Positions 9,189 through 17,360 of a stretch of DNA of 42,134 nt are shown piece after piece. The notes under the pieces are model-generated. The model searched no databases and had not been told where the DNA came from. It was given only the letters and a program-made list of their open reading frames with translations. The translations under genes and the position numbers were made by a program. Every line of letters starts with the position of its first letter. The first letter of the stretch is position 1. Source of the DNA: Billgrantia endophytica (GTDB lineage: Bacteria; Pseudomonadota; Gammaproteobacteria; Pseudomonadales; Halomonadaceae); the NCBI RefSeq assembly GCF_002879615.1, contig NZ_PNRF01000004.1, forward strand, positions 1 to 42,134, written 5' to 3'.

Positions 9189-10856
9189 CTACGCCCTTGG
9201 CTCACTCATCAAGGCCTTGATGATGGTATAGCAGCCCGCCAGCAGCACCAGCGTGAAGGGCAGGCCGGTGGAAACCGCCATGGCCTGCAGGGCGACCAGG
9301 CCGCCGCCCAATAGCAGGGCGATGGCGATCACGCCCTCGATGATGGCCCAGAACACGCGCTGTGGCTTGGGTGCGTCGACCTTGCCCCCGGCCGTGATGG
9401 TATCGATCACCAGCGAGCCGGAATCCGATGACGTGATGAAGAACACCACCACCAGCACGATACCGATGAACGAGGTGATGGCCGCCAGCGGTAGCTCACC
9501 GAGCATCACGAACAGCTGCAGCTCGAGTGCTGCATCGCGAACCCCCTCGAAGTCGGCGCTGACCAACTGGTCGACGGCAGTTCCGCCAAAGGCAGTCATC
9601 CACAGCACCGAGACGAGCGAGGGCAACAGCAGCACGGCTGTCAGGAACTCGCGCACGCTGCGTCCACGGCTGATCCGGGCGATGAACATGCCCACGAAGG
9701 GTGACCAGGAGATCCACCAGGCCCAATAGAAGGCGGTCCAACCCTGGGTGAAGTTGGCATCCTCGCGTCCGAAGGGGTTCGACAGGGCGGGCAGATTGAC
9801 CACATAGGCGCCCAGGTTCTGGAAGAAGCCGGTCAAGATCATCACGGTCGGGCCGACCAGGATGACGAACAGCAGCAGCAGTATGGCCAGGACCATGTTG
9901 ATTTCGGAGAGACGCCTTACCCCTTTGTCGACGCCGGCTATGATCGACAAGGTGGCGATGGCGGTAATGCCCAGGATCAGCAGGACCATGGTGGTATCGG
10001 TCTCTGGTATGCCGAACAGGTGGCTGAGCCCTGCCGAGGCCTGGGAGGCCCCCAGGCCCAGAGAGGTCGCCAGGCCGAAGAGAGTGGCAAAGACGGCCAG
10101 GATATCGATGACATGGCCAGGCCAGCCCCAGATCCGCTCACCCAGAATCGGGTAGAAGATCGAGCGCATGGTCAGTGGCAGGCCCTTGTTGAAGGAAAAG
10201 ATTGCCAGTGCCAGCGCCACCACGGCGTAGATGGCCCAGGGGTGCAGCCCCCAATGATAAATGGTGGCGGCCATGCCAAGGCTGGTGGCGGCGGCCGGGT
10301 CGTTCAATGCGCCGCCGAGCGGAGCCCAGTCGGTGCGAACTCCATTTTCGGTGGCGGTCCCGTCCATTGCGGCGCTGAAATGCGACATGGGCTCCGAGAC
10401 GCCATAGAACATCAGGCCGATGCCCATGCCGGCGGCGAACAGCATGGAGAACCAGCCCATGTAGCTGAAGTCCGGTTTGGCATGCATGCCGCCGATGCGG
10501 ACCTTGCCCAGTGGCGAGACGATAAGGCCCAGGCACAGCAGCACGAAGATGTTGCCCGACAGCAGGAAGAACCAGGCCAGGTTGCCGGTCAGCCAATCAC
10601 GCAAGGCATTGAAGAGTGGTTCCACTTCATCCTGGAGGGAGAGAGTCAGTACCACGAAGAATACAATGACCAGAGCAGAGATGATAAACACCTTGCCGTG
10701 CAGGTCGATGCTGAAGCCGAACCTGTCCGTGGCCATATTGTCCTGGCCAATGACATAGTCGGTATCGATCAGGTTCGCCGGCCCTTCCGGGGCTCGCACG
10801 CCTTCCGAAGGCTTGTCCGCCTCCTTTGCGCGCTCATCGTGAGAAGGCTTGTTCAC
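9189..10856 (-). CDS. BCCT-family osmolyte transporter (glycine betaine/choline type)
   Basis: This is a sodium- or proton-coupled uptake carrier for compatible solutes such as betaine or choline, with about 12 membrane helices and about 555 residues. The signature WISWSPFVGMFIARISRGR follows the aromatic FYWAWW segment of the substrate pathway, and GMGIGLMFYGVSEPM is the glycine-rich TM3. A hydrophilic N-terminal tail of about 60 residues is rich in charged residues. I favour the GTG at 10856, since GGGAGAA lies 8 bases upstream. The in-frame ATG at 10871 lacks a ribosome site, and its own codons form that GGGAGAA. A carrier of this kind suits a halophile. Exact substrate is not decided. Confidence 0.93.
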   Translation of the reverse strand: MNKPSHDERAKEADKPSEGVRAPEGPANLIDTDYVIGQDNMATDRFGFSIDLHGKVFIISALVIVFFVVLTLSLQDEVEPLFNALRDWLTGNLAWFFLLSGNIFVLLCLGLIVSPLGKVRIGGMHAKPDFSYMGWFSMLFAAGMGIGLMFYGVSEPMSHFSAAMDGTATENGVRTDWAPLGGALNDPAAATSLGMAATIYHWGLHPWAIYAVVALALAIFSFNKGLPLTMRSIFYPILGERIWGWPGHVIDILAVFATLFGLATSLGLGASQASAGLSHLFGIPETDTTMVLLILGITAIATLSIIAGVDKGVRRLSEINMVLAILLLLFVILVGPTVMILTGFFQNLGAYVVNLPALSNPFGREDANFTQGWTAFYWAWWISWSPFVGMFIARISRGRSVREFLTAVLLLPSLVSVLWMTAFGGTAVDQLVSADFEGVRDAALELQLFVMLGELPLAAITSFIGIVLVVVFFITSSDSGSLVIDTITAGGKVDAPKPQRVFWAIIEGVIAIALLLGGGLVALQAMAVSTGLPFTLVLLAGCYTIIKALMSEPRA

Positions 10857-10871
10857 GTCGCGTTCTCCCAT

Positions 10872-11239
10872 TGAATGACATCAGGTTGCGGTTATTGGTG
10901 TTGGGCCCATGAGGCCCGCTAACGTGGTGCTTTGGACAAGTATTGTACAGGCACCCGGTATTCTTTTCGAATCGACTCAACGCAGGTTGGAAAACCCTAC
11001 CTTGTCAGGCGGTTGGCATGGCTCCCCTGGAGCCAGTCGGGAGCCGTGCCGGGCGCTATTAGTCGATTTTTCCCACGATTGTCCAGCGTGTCTTCAACGG
11101 TGATTGGACCCTGTGGGGATTGCGGTAGCGACGTGTAACGGACTAGTGTCGACAGTAACGTACGATAACAAGACCAGATGGCCGGACGGTAGCGGGGCTA
11201 TGGAATCCGTTGGAAGCTGGCCATTAGCGGGAACCCTGA
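10872..11239. promoter_or_regulatory. Divergent intergenic region with a long near-perfect inverted repeat
   Basis: No gene is visible between the BCCT and ABC-importer genes, which diverge, so promoters for both should lie here. The arms GGCATGGCTCCC (11015-11026) and GGGAGCCGTGCC (11039-11050) pair with one G-U. They enclose a second small inverted repeat, CTGGAGCCAG. No T-run follows on either strand, so it is not an ordinary terminator. Confidence 0.4.
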
Positions 11240-12373
11240 ATGATTGAGAGTCCTGAATTAGACACAGACGTTAGGGAAGCAACGGATGTGGGTGAGTGCT
11301 TTGCCCGCTTCGTGAATGTCCAGAAGAGCTACGACGGTATCGAACTGGTGGTGAAGGGGTTCAACCTGGAAATCCAGCGAGGCGAGTTCGTGACTCTATT
11401 GGGCCCTTCCGGCTCGGGAAAGACCACCTGCCTGATGATGATGGCGGGTTTCGAAACCCCGACCCATGGGGAAATTCTCCTCAAGGGCGAGCCCATCAGC
11501 GGCCTGCCACCCCACAAGCGTGGCATCGGCATGGTTTTCCAGAACTATGCGCTCTTTCCTCACATGACGGTGGCGGAGAACCTGGCGTTTCCGCTGGAAG
11601 TGCGCCACCTCTCCAGGGCGGAGATCAAGCAGAAGGTGGCGCGAGCTCTGGCCATGGTGCGCCTCGAAGAATTTGGTGATCGTCGTCCAGCCCAGCTCTC
11701 CGGTGGCCAGCAGCAGCGTGTTGCACTGGCCCGTGCTCTGGTCTTCGAGCCCGAGTTGGTGTTGATGGATGAACCACTGGGCGCCTTGGACAAGAATCTG
11801 CGCGAAGAGATGCAGTATGAGATCAAGCGGATCCATGACAGTCTCGGCGTGACCATGATCTACGTGACCCATGACCAGACCGAAGCCCTGACCATGTCGG
11901 ACCGCATTGCCGTGTTCAACGACGGTGTCGTCCAACAGCTGGCGACGCCCGAAACCCTCTATGAAGAGCCCGATAACGCCTTCGTGGCCTACTTCATCGG
12001 CGAGAACAACCGTCTTCATGGCGAGGTCACCGAATATATCGGGGATCAGTGCCAGGTACGTCTCGATGGCGGTGAGACGGTACTGGCCAAGGCAGTGGCA
12101 GCCGGCGGCATAGGGGCGAGAACGACCCTCTCGCTGCGGCCCGAGAGGGTCAGTATCGTCCTGGATGATACGGTCCTCTTCGACAACTGCTTCGAAGGCG
12201 AGGTGAAGGAGGTGATCTATCTCGGTGATCACCTGCGTACCCGGCTAGCCGTTTGCGGTAACGATGAGTTCATTCTCAAGACGCCCAATGCGAAGGGGCA
12301 CCCGTCCCTCAGGCCTGGGCAGACCATCAAGGTTGGCTGGTCCAGCAAGGACTGCCGGGCCCTGGATGCCTGA
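11240..12373 (+). CDS. potA: ABC transporter ATP-binding protein, PotA-like
   Basis: This is the ATPase of a polyamine-type ABC importer, 377 residues. It shows Walker A GPSGSGKTT, the Q-loop at VFQNYALFPHMTVAENLAFPL, the signature LSGGQQQRVALARAL, Walker B LVLMDEPLGALD and the switch His in YVTHDQTEA. A TOBE domain fills the last 100 residues (NRLHGEVTEYIGDQCQVRL; LRPERVSIV). It is first of four co-directional genes (ATPase, binding protein, two permeases). The putrescine/spermidine class is well supported, but the actual ligand could be another small cation or amino-acid derivative. Confidence 0.9.
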   Translation: MIESPELDTDVREATDVGECFARFVNVQKSYDGIELVVKGFNLEIQRGEFVTLLGPSGSGKTTCLMMMAGFETPTHGEILLKGEPISGLPPHKRGIGMVFQNYALFPHMTVAENLAFPLEVRHLSRAEIKQKVARALAMVRLEEFGDRRPAQLSGGQQQRVALARALVFEPELVLMDEPLGALDKNLREEMQYEIKRIHDSLGVTMIYVTHDQTEALTMSDRIAVFNDGVVQQLATPETLYEEPDNAFVAYFIGENNRLHGEVTEYIGDQCQVRLDGGETVLAKAVAAGGIGARTTLSLRPERVSIVLDDTVLFDNCFEGEVKEVIYLGDHLRTRLAVCGNDEFILKTPNAKGHPSLRPGQTIKVGWSSKDCRALDA

Positions 12374-12556
12374 ACCGACATCAAGCGAGCCGATACCAGG
12401 GTAGTGGTACTGCACGGGTTATGGGTTTTCCTACCGTAATCGAGGCGATGCCCACCAGAATGAATTTCCATTGGCGGGTATCGCGATAGCGGTCCGTCGG
12501 CCATGAAAGGGGCTGGCAGGCAAGAGCTGGTAAGCAACAACAATTGGAGAAGCGAC

Positions 12557-13675
12557 ATGAAACAGCAGGGATATCACAAGCGCGCGGCGCGCCGCACCTT
12601 GGCTCTGGCCGTGGCAGGGGCCTCCATGGTCGGTTTGTCCAGCGTGGCGCAGGCTCAGCAAACGCTCAATATCGTCTCCTGGGGTGGCGCCTACAGCATG
12701 AGCCAGGAGAAGGCCTATCATGAGCCCTGGTCGGAGAAGACCGGCGACGAAATCGTCAATATCGATCGCAGTGCCAATGCCCTGGCCGGACTGCGGGCCC
12801 AATCTCAGGCAGGCAACGTCACTTGGGACCTGGTCGACATGCTGCCGGCGGATGCCATGATCGCCTGCGCCGAAGGCCTGGTCGAGCCGCTGGATCATGA
12901 CGAGCTGCTGGCAGAGGCACCAGACGGCACTCCGGCAAGCGAAGACTTCGTCGAAGGTGCGCTTGGTGAGTGTTTCGTGGCCTCGATCGTCTACTCCAAT
13001 ATCGTCGCCTTCAATAGCGAGATGTTCCCTGAAGACAACCAGCCCAGCACCATCGAGGATGTCTTCGATCTCGAGAATTATCCCGGCCAGCGTGCCCTGA
13101 TGCGCCGCCCCATCAACAACCTGGAGTGGGCGTTGATCGCCGATGGCGTGGATCGGGATGACGTATACGATATGCTCGAGACCGAAGAGGGCATTCAGCG
13201 CGCCTTCGCCAAGCTCGATACCATCAAGGACAACGTGATCTGGTGGGAAGAGGGCGCCCAGCCCCCGCAACTGCTGGCCGACAAGGAGGTTGCCTTCGCA
13301 TCGGCCTATAACGGCCGTATCTTCGATGCCATGGTCACGGAAGACCAGCCGTTCGAAATCATCTGGGACGCCCAGGTATTCGAACTGGATGGCTGGGTGG
13401 TGCCAACCGGCAAGCTCGACAAGGTGCGTGACTATCTCTACTTCGCCACCGACACCCAGCGGCTCGCCGATCAGGCACAGTACATTTCCTACGGTCCGGC
13501 ACGCATGTCATCGTCCGATATGGTTTCGACTCATGCCGAAGCCGGCATCGACATGATGCCGCACATGCCGACCTATGAGCCCAACTTCGCCACTGCTATC
13601 CAGAAAGATGATGAATTCTGGGCGGACTACAGTGATGAACTGAGCCAGCGTTTCGATGCCTGGCTGGCCCAATAA
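12557..13675 (+). CDS. Extracellular solute-binding protein, PotD/PotF-like
   Basis: This is the periplasmic receptor of the neighbouring ABC importer, 372 residues. A twin-charged signal peptide ends near AQA-QQT at about residue 34, and the mature protein opens with LNIVSWGGAYS, typical of polyamine-binding proteins. DLVDMLPADAMIACAEGLVEPLD is the first hinge region; I quote it only as a landmark. The start is the ATG at 12557, behind GGAGAAG at 12546-12552. An upstream ATG at 12503 would bury the signal peptide and is rejected. The product is strongly acidic, as expected for an exported protein of a halophile. Confidence 0.9.
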   Translation: MKQQGYHKRAARRTLALAVAGASMVGLSSVAQAQQTLNIVSWGGAYSMSQEKAYHEPWSEKTGDEIVNIDRSANALAGLRAQSQAGNVTWDLVDMLPADAMIACAEGLVEPLDHDELLAEAPDGTPASEDFVEGALGECFVASIVYSNIVAFNSEMFPEDNQPSTIEDVFDLENYPGQRALMRRPINNLEWALIADGVDRDDVYDMLETEEGIQRAFAKLDTIKDNVIWWEEGAQPPQLLADKEVAFASAYNGRIFDAMVTEDQPFEIIWDAQVFELDGWVVPTGKLDKVRDYLYFATDTQRLADQAQYISYGPARMSSSDMVSTHAEAGIDMMPHMPTYEPNFATAIQKDDEFWADYSDELSQRFDAWLAQ

Positions 13676-13682
13676 GCCAGCC

Positions 13683-13711
13683 GCCGCCACTCGAGCGATT
13701 CGGGTGGCGGC
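13683..13711 (+). promoter_or_regulatory. Intercistronic hairpin between binding protein and permease
   Basis: GCCGCCAC / GTGGCGGC form a perfect 8-bp stem with a 13-base loop eight bases after the binding-protein stop. Only TTCATG follows, so it is a weak terminator at best. Such hairpins often leave more mRNA for the binding protein than for the permeases. Confidence 0.6.
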
Positions 13712-13762
13712 TTCATGACATGAACTGCCCGAAACGTCCTGCCGCTTTCTGGAGAGACCTGC

Positions 13763-15016
13763 GTGTCTGATTCTCCCGCTTTCCCCTTGACCACCGCCGA
13801 TGGTGTGCCGCTCAAGGTCAGTTTGCGCCGAGCCGTGCGACGGTCGAAGCTCAAGGCTTTCCTGCTGGTATCGCCGCTATTGCTGTTTCTGGTTATTGCC
13901 TTCGTCATGCCCATTATCGAAATGCTATGGCGCAGCGTCGACAATCCGGAAGTCACCAACCACCTGTCTCGTACCGTCGCCGCGTTGGAGGATTGGGATC
14001 GCCAGTCGCTTCCCGACGAGCCTGCCTTTGCCGCCCTGGCCGAGGACCTGCGTGAAGGTCAGGAGGCCCGCAACCTGGGGCTGCTGTCGAGCCGGCTGAA
14101 CTACGAGCAGTCGGGGATGCGTTCGGCCATCACCAGGACGGCACGAGGCTTGGGTACGATGGAGCCGCCCTACAAGGAAGCGCTGATCGACGCCCACGCC
14201 CGCTGGGGGGAACTGGATACCTGGAAGCTGATACAGCGTGAGGCGACGCCCCTCACGATGTCCTATTACCTGATGGCGGTGGACCGTCAGCTCACGCCGG
14301 ATGGCGAGATCGTTCGTGCTCCCGAGAATCAGCGAATCCACGTGAGCCTGTTCTGGCGCACCATGTGGATGAGCCTGGTGATCACCGGCCTGACGCTGTT
14401 GCTTGGCTACCCCGTGGCCTTCCTGCTTTCCAACCTGCCGCTGCGTCACTCGAACCTGCTGATGATACTGGTTCTGCTGCCGTTCTGGACCTCCTTGCTG
14501 GTGCGTACCACCACCTGGATCGCCATTCTTCAATCCCAGGGCGTGCTGAACGATCTGATGGTGGCCGTCGGTGTCATCGCCGACGAAGCGCGATGGCAGA
14601 TGATTCATAACAAGACCGGCACCATCATTGCCATGACCCATATCCTGCTGCCCTTCATGATACTGCCGCTCTATTCGGTCATGAAGACCATACCGCCAAG
14701 CTACATGCGGGCGGCACGCTCATTGGGAGGGCGTCCCTTCCTGTGCTTCCGGCGGATCTATTTTCCGTTGACCATTCCCGGTATCGCGGCCGGTGGGATC
14801 CTGGTCTTCATCCTGTCGATCGGCTACTACATCACGCCGGCACTGGTGGGCGGACAATCCGGCCGCTTCATCACCAACTACATTGCCTATCACATGCAGA
14901 CTTCGCTCAACTGGGGCCTGGCCGCGGCGATCGCCTCGATCCTGCTGTTCGTGGTGATCATCTTCTATCTCATCTTCAATCGCCTGATCGGCGTCGACAA
15001 GGTCAAGCTGGGGTAA
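13763..15016 (+). CDS. ABC transporter permease, PotB-like
   Basis: This is an inner-membrane permease of the polyamine-type importer, 417 residues, longer than classical PotB of about 280. The extra length is a region of about 150 hydrophilic residues between the first helix (LLVSPLLLFLVIAFVMPIIEMLW) and the second (LVITGLTLLLGYPVAFLL), predicted periplasmic. The coupling EAA loop is AARSLGGRPFLCFRRIYFPL. Start is a GTG at 13763 with GGAGAG at 13751-13756. Such long first loops are known in polyamine/opine-type permeases of this group. It is four bases from the next gene. Confidence 0.9.
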   Translation: MSDSPAFPLTTADGVPLKVSLRRAVRRSKLKAFLLVSPLLLFLVIAFVMPIIEMLWRSVDNPEVTNHLSRTVAALEDWDRQSLPDEPAFAALAEDLREGQEARNLGLLSSRLNYEQSGMRSAITRTARGLGTMEPPYKEALIDAHARWGELDTWKLIQREATPLTMSYYLMAVDRQLTPDGEIVRAPENQRIHVSLFWRTMWMSLVITGLTLLLGYPVAFLLSNLPLRHSNLLMILVLLPFWTSLLVRTTTWIAILQSQGVLNDLMVAVGVIADEARWQMIHNKTGTIIAMTHILLPFMILPLYSVMKTIPPSYMRAARSLGGRPFLCFRRIYFPLTIPGIAAGGILVFILSIGYYITPALVGGQSGRFITNYIAYHMQTSLNWGLAAAIASILLFVVIIFYLIFNRLIGVDKVKLG

Positions 15017-15020
15017 ACCG

Positions 15021-15872
15021 ATGGCCATTCCTTCCTATGCCACTCGTGGTGAGCGCATCTGGCACTATGTCTTTCTGGGCATATGCGCTCTGATCTTCCT
15101 GTTCCTGGTGGGGCCGCTGCTGATCATCATCCCGCTGTCCTTCAATGCTCAGCCCTACTTCACCTTCTCGCAAAAGATGTTGACCCTGGATCCGGAGGGC
15201 TACTCGCTGCGCTGGTATCAGGACTTCTTTACCTCCCGTGCCTGGCTCCATGCGATCAAGAATAGCTTCATCATCGGCATCGCGTCGACGATATTGGCGA
15301 CCGTGCTGGGCACCATCGCGGCGCTGGGGCTATCCAGCCGGCACATGCCGGCCCGGGGCGCCATCATGGCGTTGCTGATCTCGCCAATGATCGTGCCCCT
15401 GATCATTTCCGCGGCAGCCATGTTCTTCTTCTTCTCCAAGGTAAATCTGGCACAGACCTATCTTGGCGTGATCCTGGCCCATACCGCCCTCGGTATCCCC
15501 TTCGTGGTGATCACCGTTACCGCTACGCTGTCGAGCTTCGATACGACCCTGGTCCGTGCCGCCCATAGCCTGGGGGCCAATCCCACCCGCACTTTCTTCA
15601 AGGTAGTGCTGCCTCTGGTGACGCCGGGCGTGGTATCCGGTGCGCTATTTGCCTTCATCACCTCCTTCGATGAGGTCGTCGTCGTGCTGTTCATTGCCGG
15701 CCCCGAACAGCGCACCATGCCGATCCAGATGTGGTCCGGAATTCGTGAGCAGATCAGTCCGACGATTCTGGCGGTGGCCACATTGCTGGTACTGCTGTCG
15801 ATGCTGCTGCTGACGACACTGGAACTGTTGCGTCGACGTGGAGAGCGCCTGAGAGGGGTGACCCCCGGCTAG
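15021..15872 (+). CDS. ABC transporter permease, PotC-like
   Basis: This is the second permease of the importer, 283 residues with six predicted helices, the normal size for PotC. The EAA loop is RAAHSLGANPTRTFFKVVLPLVTPG. FITSFDEVVVVLFIAGPEQRTMP is the conserved segment near helix 5. The gene starts four bases after the first permease. It ends the operon and is followed by a strong terminator. Confidence 0.92.
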   Translation: MAIPSYATRGERIWHYVFLGICALIFLFLVGPLLIIIPLSFNAQPYFTFSQKMLTLDPEGYSLRWYQDFFTSRAWLHAIKNSFIIGIASTILATVLGTIAALGLSSRHMPARGAIMALLISPMIVPLIISAAAMFFFFSKVNLAQTYLGVILAHTALGIPFVVITVTATLSSFDTTLVRAAHSLGANPTRTFFKVVLPLVTPGVVSGALFAFITSFDEVVVVLFIAGPEQRTMPIQMWSGIREQISPTILAVATLLVLLSMLLLTTLELLRRRGERLRGVTPG

Positions 15873-15903
15873 GCATGTCCTGTTCCGTTCGCTCGATTTG
15901 GCA

Positions 15904-15936
15904 GGGAGGCATCACGGGAATGCCTCCCTCGCTTTT
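15904..15936 (+). terminator. Rho-independent terminator of the ABC importer operon
   Basis: GGGAGGCAT / ATGCCTCCC form a perfect 9-bp stem with a 7-base loop, followed by TCGCTTTT. It lies 31 bases after the last permease. Confidence 0.85.
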
Positions 15937-16141
15937 GGCACCAGATCGCCTGGTTACGCTGTGTTAGTCCTGACCCATGTGCCACTTTGAACCAAGAACA
16001 TGCCCTTCATTCTGTCGTGTTCCGGCAAAGACACTTCAGGTTAAAGGGCTGATTCTGTTTTCATTTGTCGTTAGTTGGTCGGACTGGCACAGCCTGTGCT
16101 ACCTTCAGGAGGACAACGGATCAATCAGGGAGAGTTTCCAT

Positions 16142-16498
16142 ATGAGCCATGACAAGCATTCACGCTTTACATCGACCGGTCGCCTGACCGCTTTGGCCTC
16201 GGCAGTGGCTCTATCACTGGGCACGCTGGCCTTGGCGGGATGCGGCAACGATGATGATTTGCCGCCGGTAGAGCAGGATCCGCCTGCTACGGAGCAGCAA
16301 GGCTCTCCCATGCAGGATGCGACCGATGATCCTGGCCTGGATCAGGACGATACCATGGGTGGCGATGGTGCCGAAGAGCCGATTGCTCCCGATGAGGAAC
16401 CCATGCCGGAGGCTGAGCAAGAGCCGATGATGGATCAGGATGCCGACGACCAGGATCCCATGATGAATGATGAGGAGGACGAGCAGGGTGGCATGTGA
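16142..16498 (+). CDS. Small acidic lipoprotein, function unknown
   Basis: The product has 118 residues. A signal peptide ends in a lipobox (LAGC, Cys 34), so the mature protein should be lipid-anchored. The mature part is almost entirely Asp, Glu, Gln, Pro and Met, with repeated PMMDQDADDQDPMM-like segments and no recognised domain. I chose the ATG at 16142 behind AGGGAGAG (16127-16134). An upstream reading from 15977 lacks a ribosome site and hides the signal peptide. It precedes another acidic secreted protein by 121 bases. A role in the envelope of a salt-adapted cell is only a guess. Confidence 0.7.
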   Translation: MSHDKHSRFTSTGRLTALASAVALSLGTLALAGCGNDDDLPPVEQDPPATEQQGSPMQDATDDPGLDQDDTMGGDGAEEPIAPDEEPMPEAEQEPMMDQDADDQDPMMNDEEDEQGGM

Positions 16499-16619
16499 TC
16501 GGCCACTCGTTGTCTGATTCTTCAAGCAAGGCTGCCGCCCGATCAGGATGGTCGGGGCAGTGGAGGGGAGGTCCCTACCTTCCCTTTCGTCAAACGACGA
16601 CACTCGCAGGAGGTGCGAC

Positions 16620-17159
16620 ATGATGTCCAAGGTATTTCTCAAGAAACTGGGTGTGCTTGGTGTAACCGTTGGCCTGACCGCCAGCCCGTTCGCAATGGCG
16701 CAGCAAGATACGTCTCCATTTGAGCAAGATCCTGCCGCCCAGGAAGGCGCGCCGGGTACTGAGCCGATGCCGGGCACTGACCCCGCGGCTCCGGGCACTG
16801 ACCCCGCGGCTCCGGGCACTGACCCTGCGGCCCCGGGCACTGACCCTGCGGCCCCGGGCACTGACCCTGCGGCTCCGGGCACTGACCCCGCGGCCCCGGG
16901 CACTGACCCCGCGGCCCCGGGCACTGACCCTGCGGCCCCGGGCACTGACCCTGCGGCCCCGGGCACTGACCCCGCTGCTCCGGGTGTCCAGCAGGAAGAT
17001 GACGCCGGCTTTGGTGAGGGCATGGATCGTATGCCGGGGAATGGTTCGGACGACCACCCCACCATCGATGACGAAGAAGAATTCGGCCAGGATCAGGAGT
17101 TCGAGAACGAGGAAGAAGAGTGGGATTATCCTGAAGAGGATGATGAAAGCACCCACTAA
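16620..17159 (+). CDS. Secreted acidic protein with ten PGTDPAA repeats
   Basis: The product has 179 residues. A signal peptide ends near AMA-QQD (about residue 26). Then comes a short acidic stretch, ten consecutive PGTDPAA heptads, and an acidic tail (DEEEFGQDQEFENEEEEW) ending in ESTH. No enzyme domain is visible. The proline/alanine heptads predict an extended, disordered linker or surface spacer. The ATG at 16620 follows AGGAGGT at 16608-16614. An upstream reading from 16548 is rejected. Repeat number could vary by slippage because the DNA units are nearly identical. Confidence 0.75.
   Translation: MMSKVFLKKLGVLGVTVGLTASPFAMAQQDTSPFEQDPAAQEGAPGTEPMPGTDPAAPGTDPAAPGTDPAAPGTDPAAPGTDPAAPGTDPAAPGTDPAAPGTDPAAPGTDPAAPGTDPAAPGVQQEDDAGFGEGMDRMPGNGSDDHPTIDDEEEFGQDQEFENEEEEWDYPEEDDESTH
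16770..16979 (+). repeat. Ten tandem 21-bp coding repeats (PGTDPAA)
   Basis: Ten in-frame 21-bp units differ only at synonymous third positions (ccc/cct, gct/gcc). All stay in frame, so unit gain or loss would lengthen or shorten the protein by seven residues. Confidence 0.95.
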
Positions 17160-17177
17160 GCAAGCAAGGGCTTTCTC

Positions 17178-17200
17178 GCTCCGGTGCCTTGCACCGGAGC
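17178..17200 (+). other. Perfect 10-bp hairpin without a T-run
   Basis: GCTCCGGTGC / GCACCGGAGC flank a 3-base loop 18 bases after the repeat-protein stop. ATCTTC follows, so it may protect the mRNA end; the canonical terminator lies further on. Confidence 0.5.
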
Positions 17201-17319
17201 ATCTTCAAGGGTAGCTCGCATGGCAACCCTTGCCTTGAACCAACCTCTTGACGCGGCGTAATCCGCTGGCGGCCCGCCATCCCCCCTGCACCGCCAGTCA
17301 GGATTGCATGGCGCGCTTC

Positions 17320-17348
17320 GCCCCCGAATCTCCCACGGGGGCTTTTTT
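17320..17348 (+). terminator. Rho-independent terminator after the repeat-protein gene
   Basis: GCCCCCG / CGGGGGC form a 7-bp stem with a 9-base loop, followed by six T. Confidence 0.85.
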
Positions 17349-17360
17349 GGTTTCAGGCCC

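Noticed and set aside
16770..16979. CRISPR-like regular repeats
   Set aside because: Units are contiguous 21-bp coding repeats with no spacers and no cas genes.
16214..17065. Antisense frame with repeated GAAGSVP units opposite the PGTDPAA gene
   Set aside because: It is the mirror of the tandem repeats in GC-rich DNA. The sense frame has a ribosome site, a signal peptide and an acidic composition.
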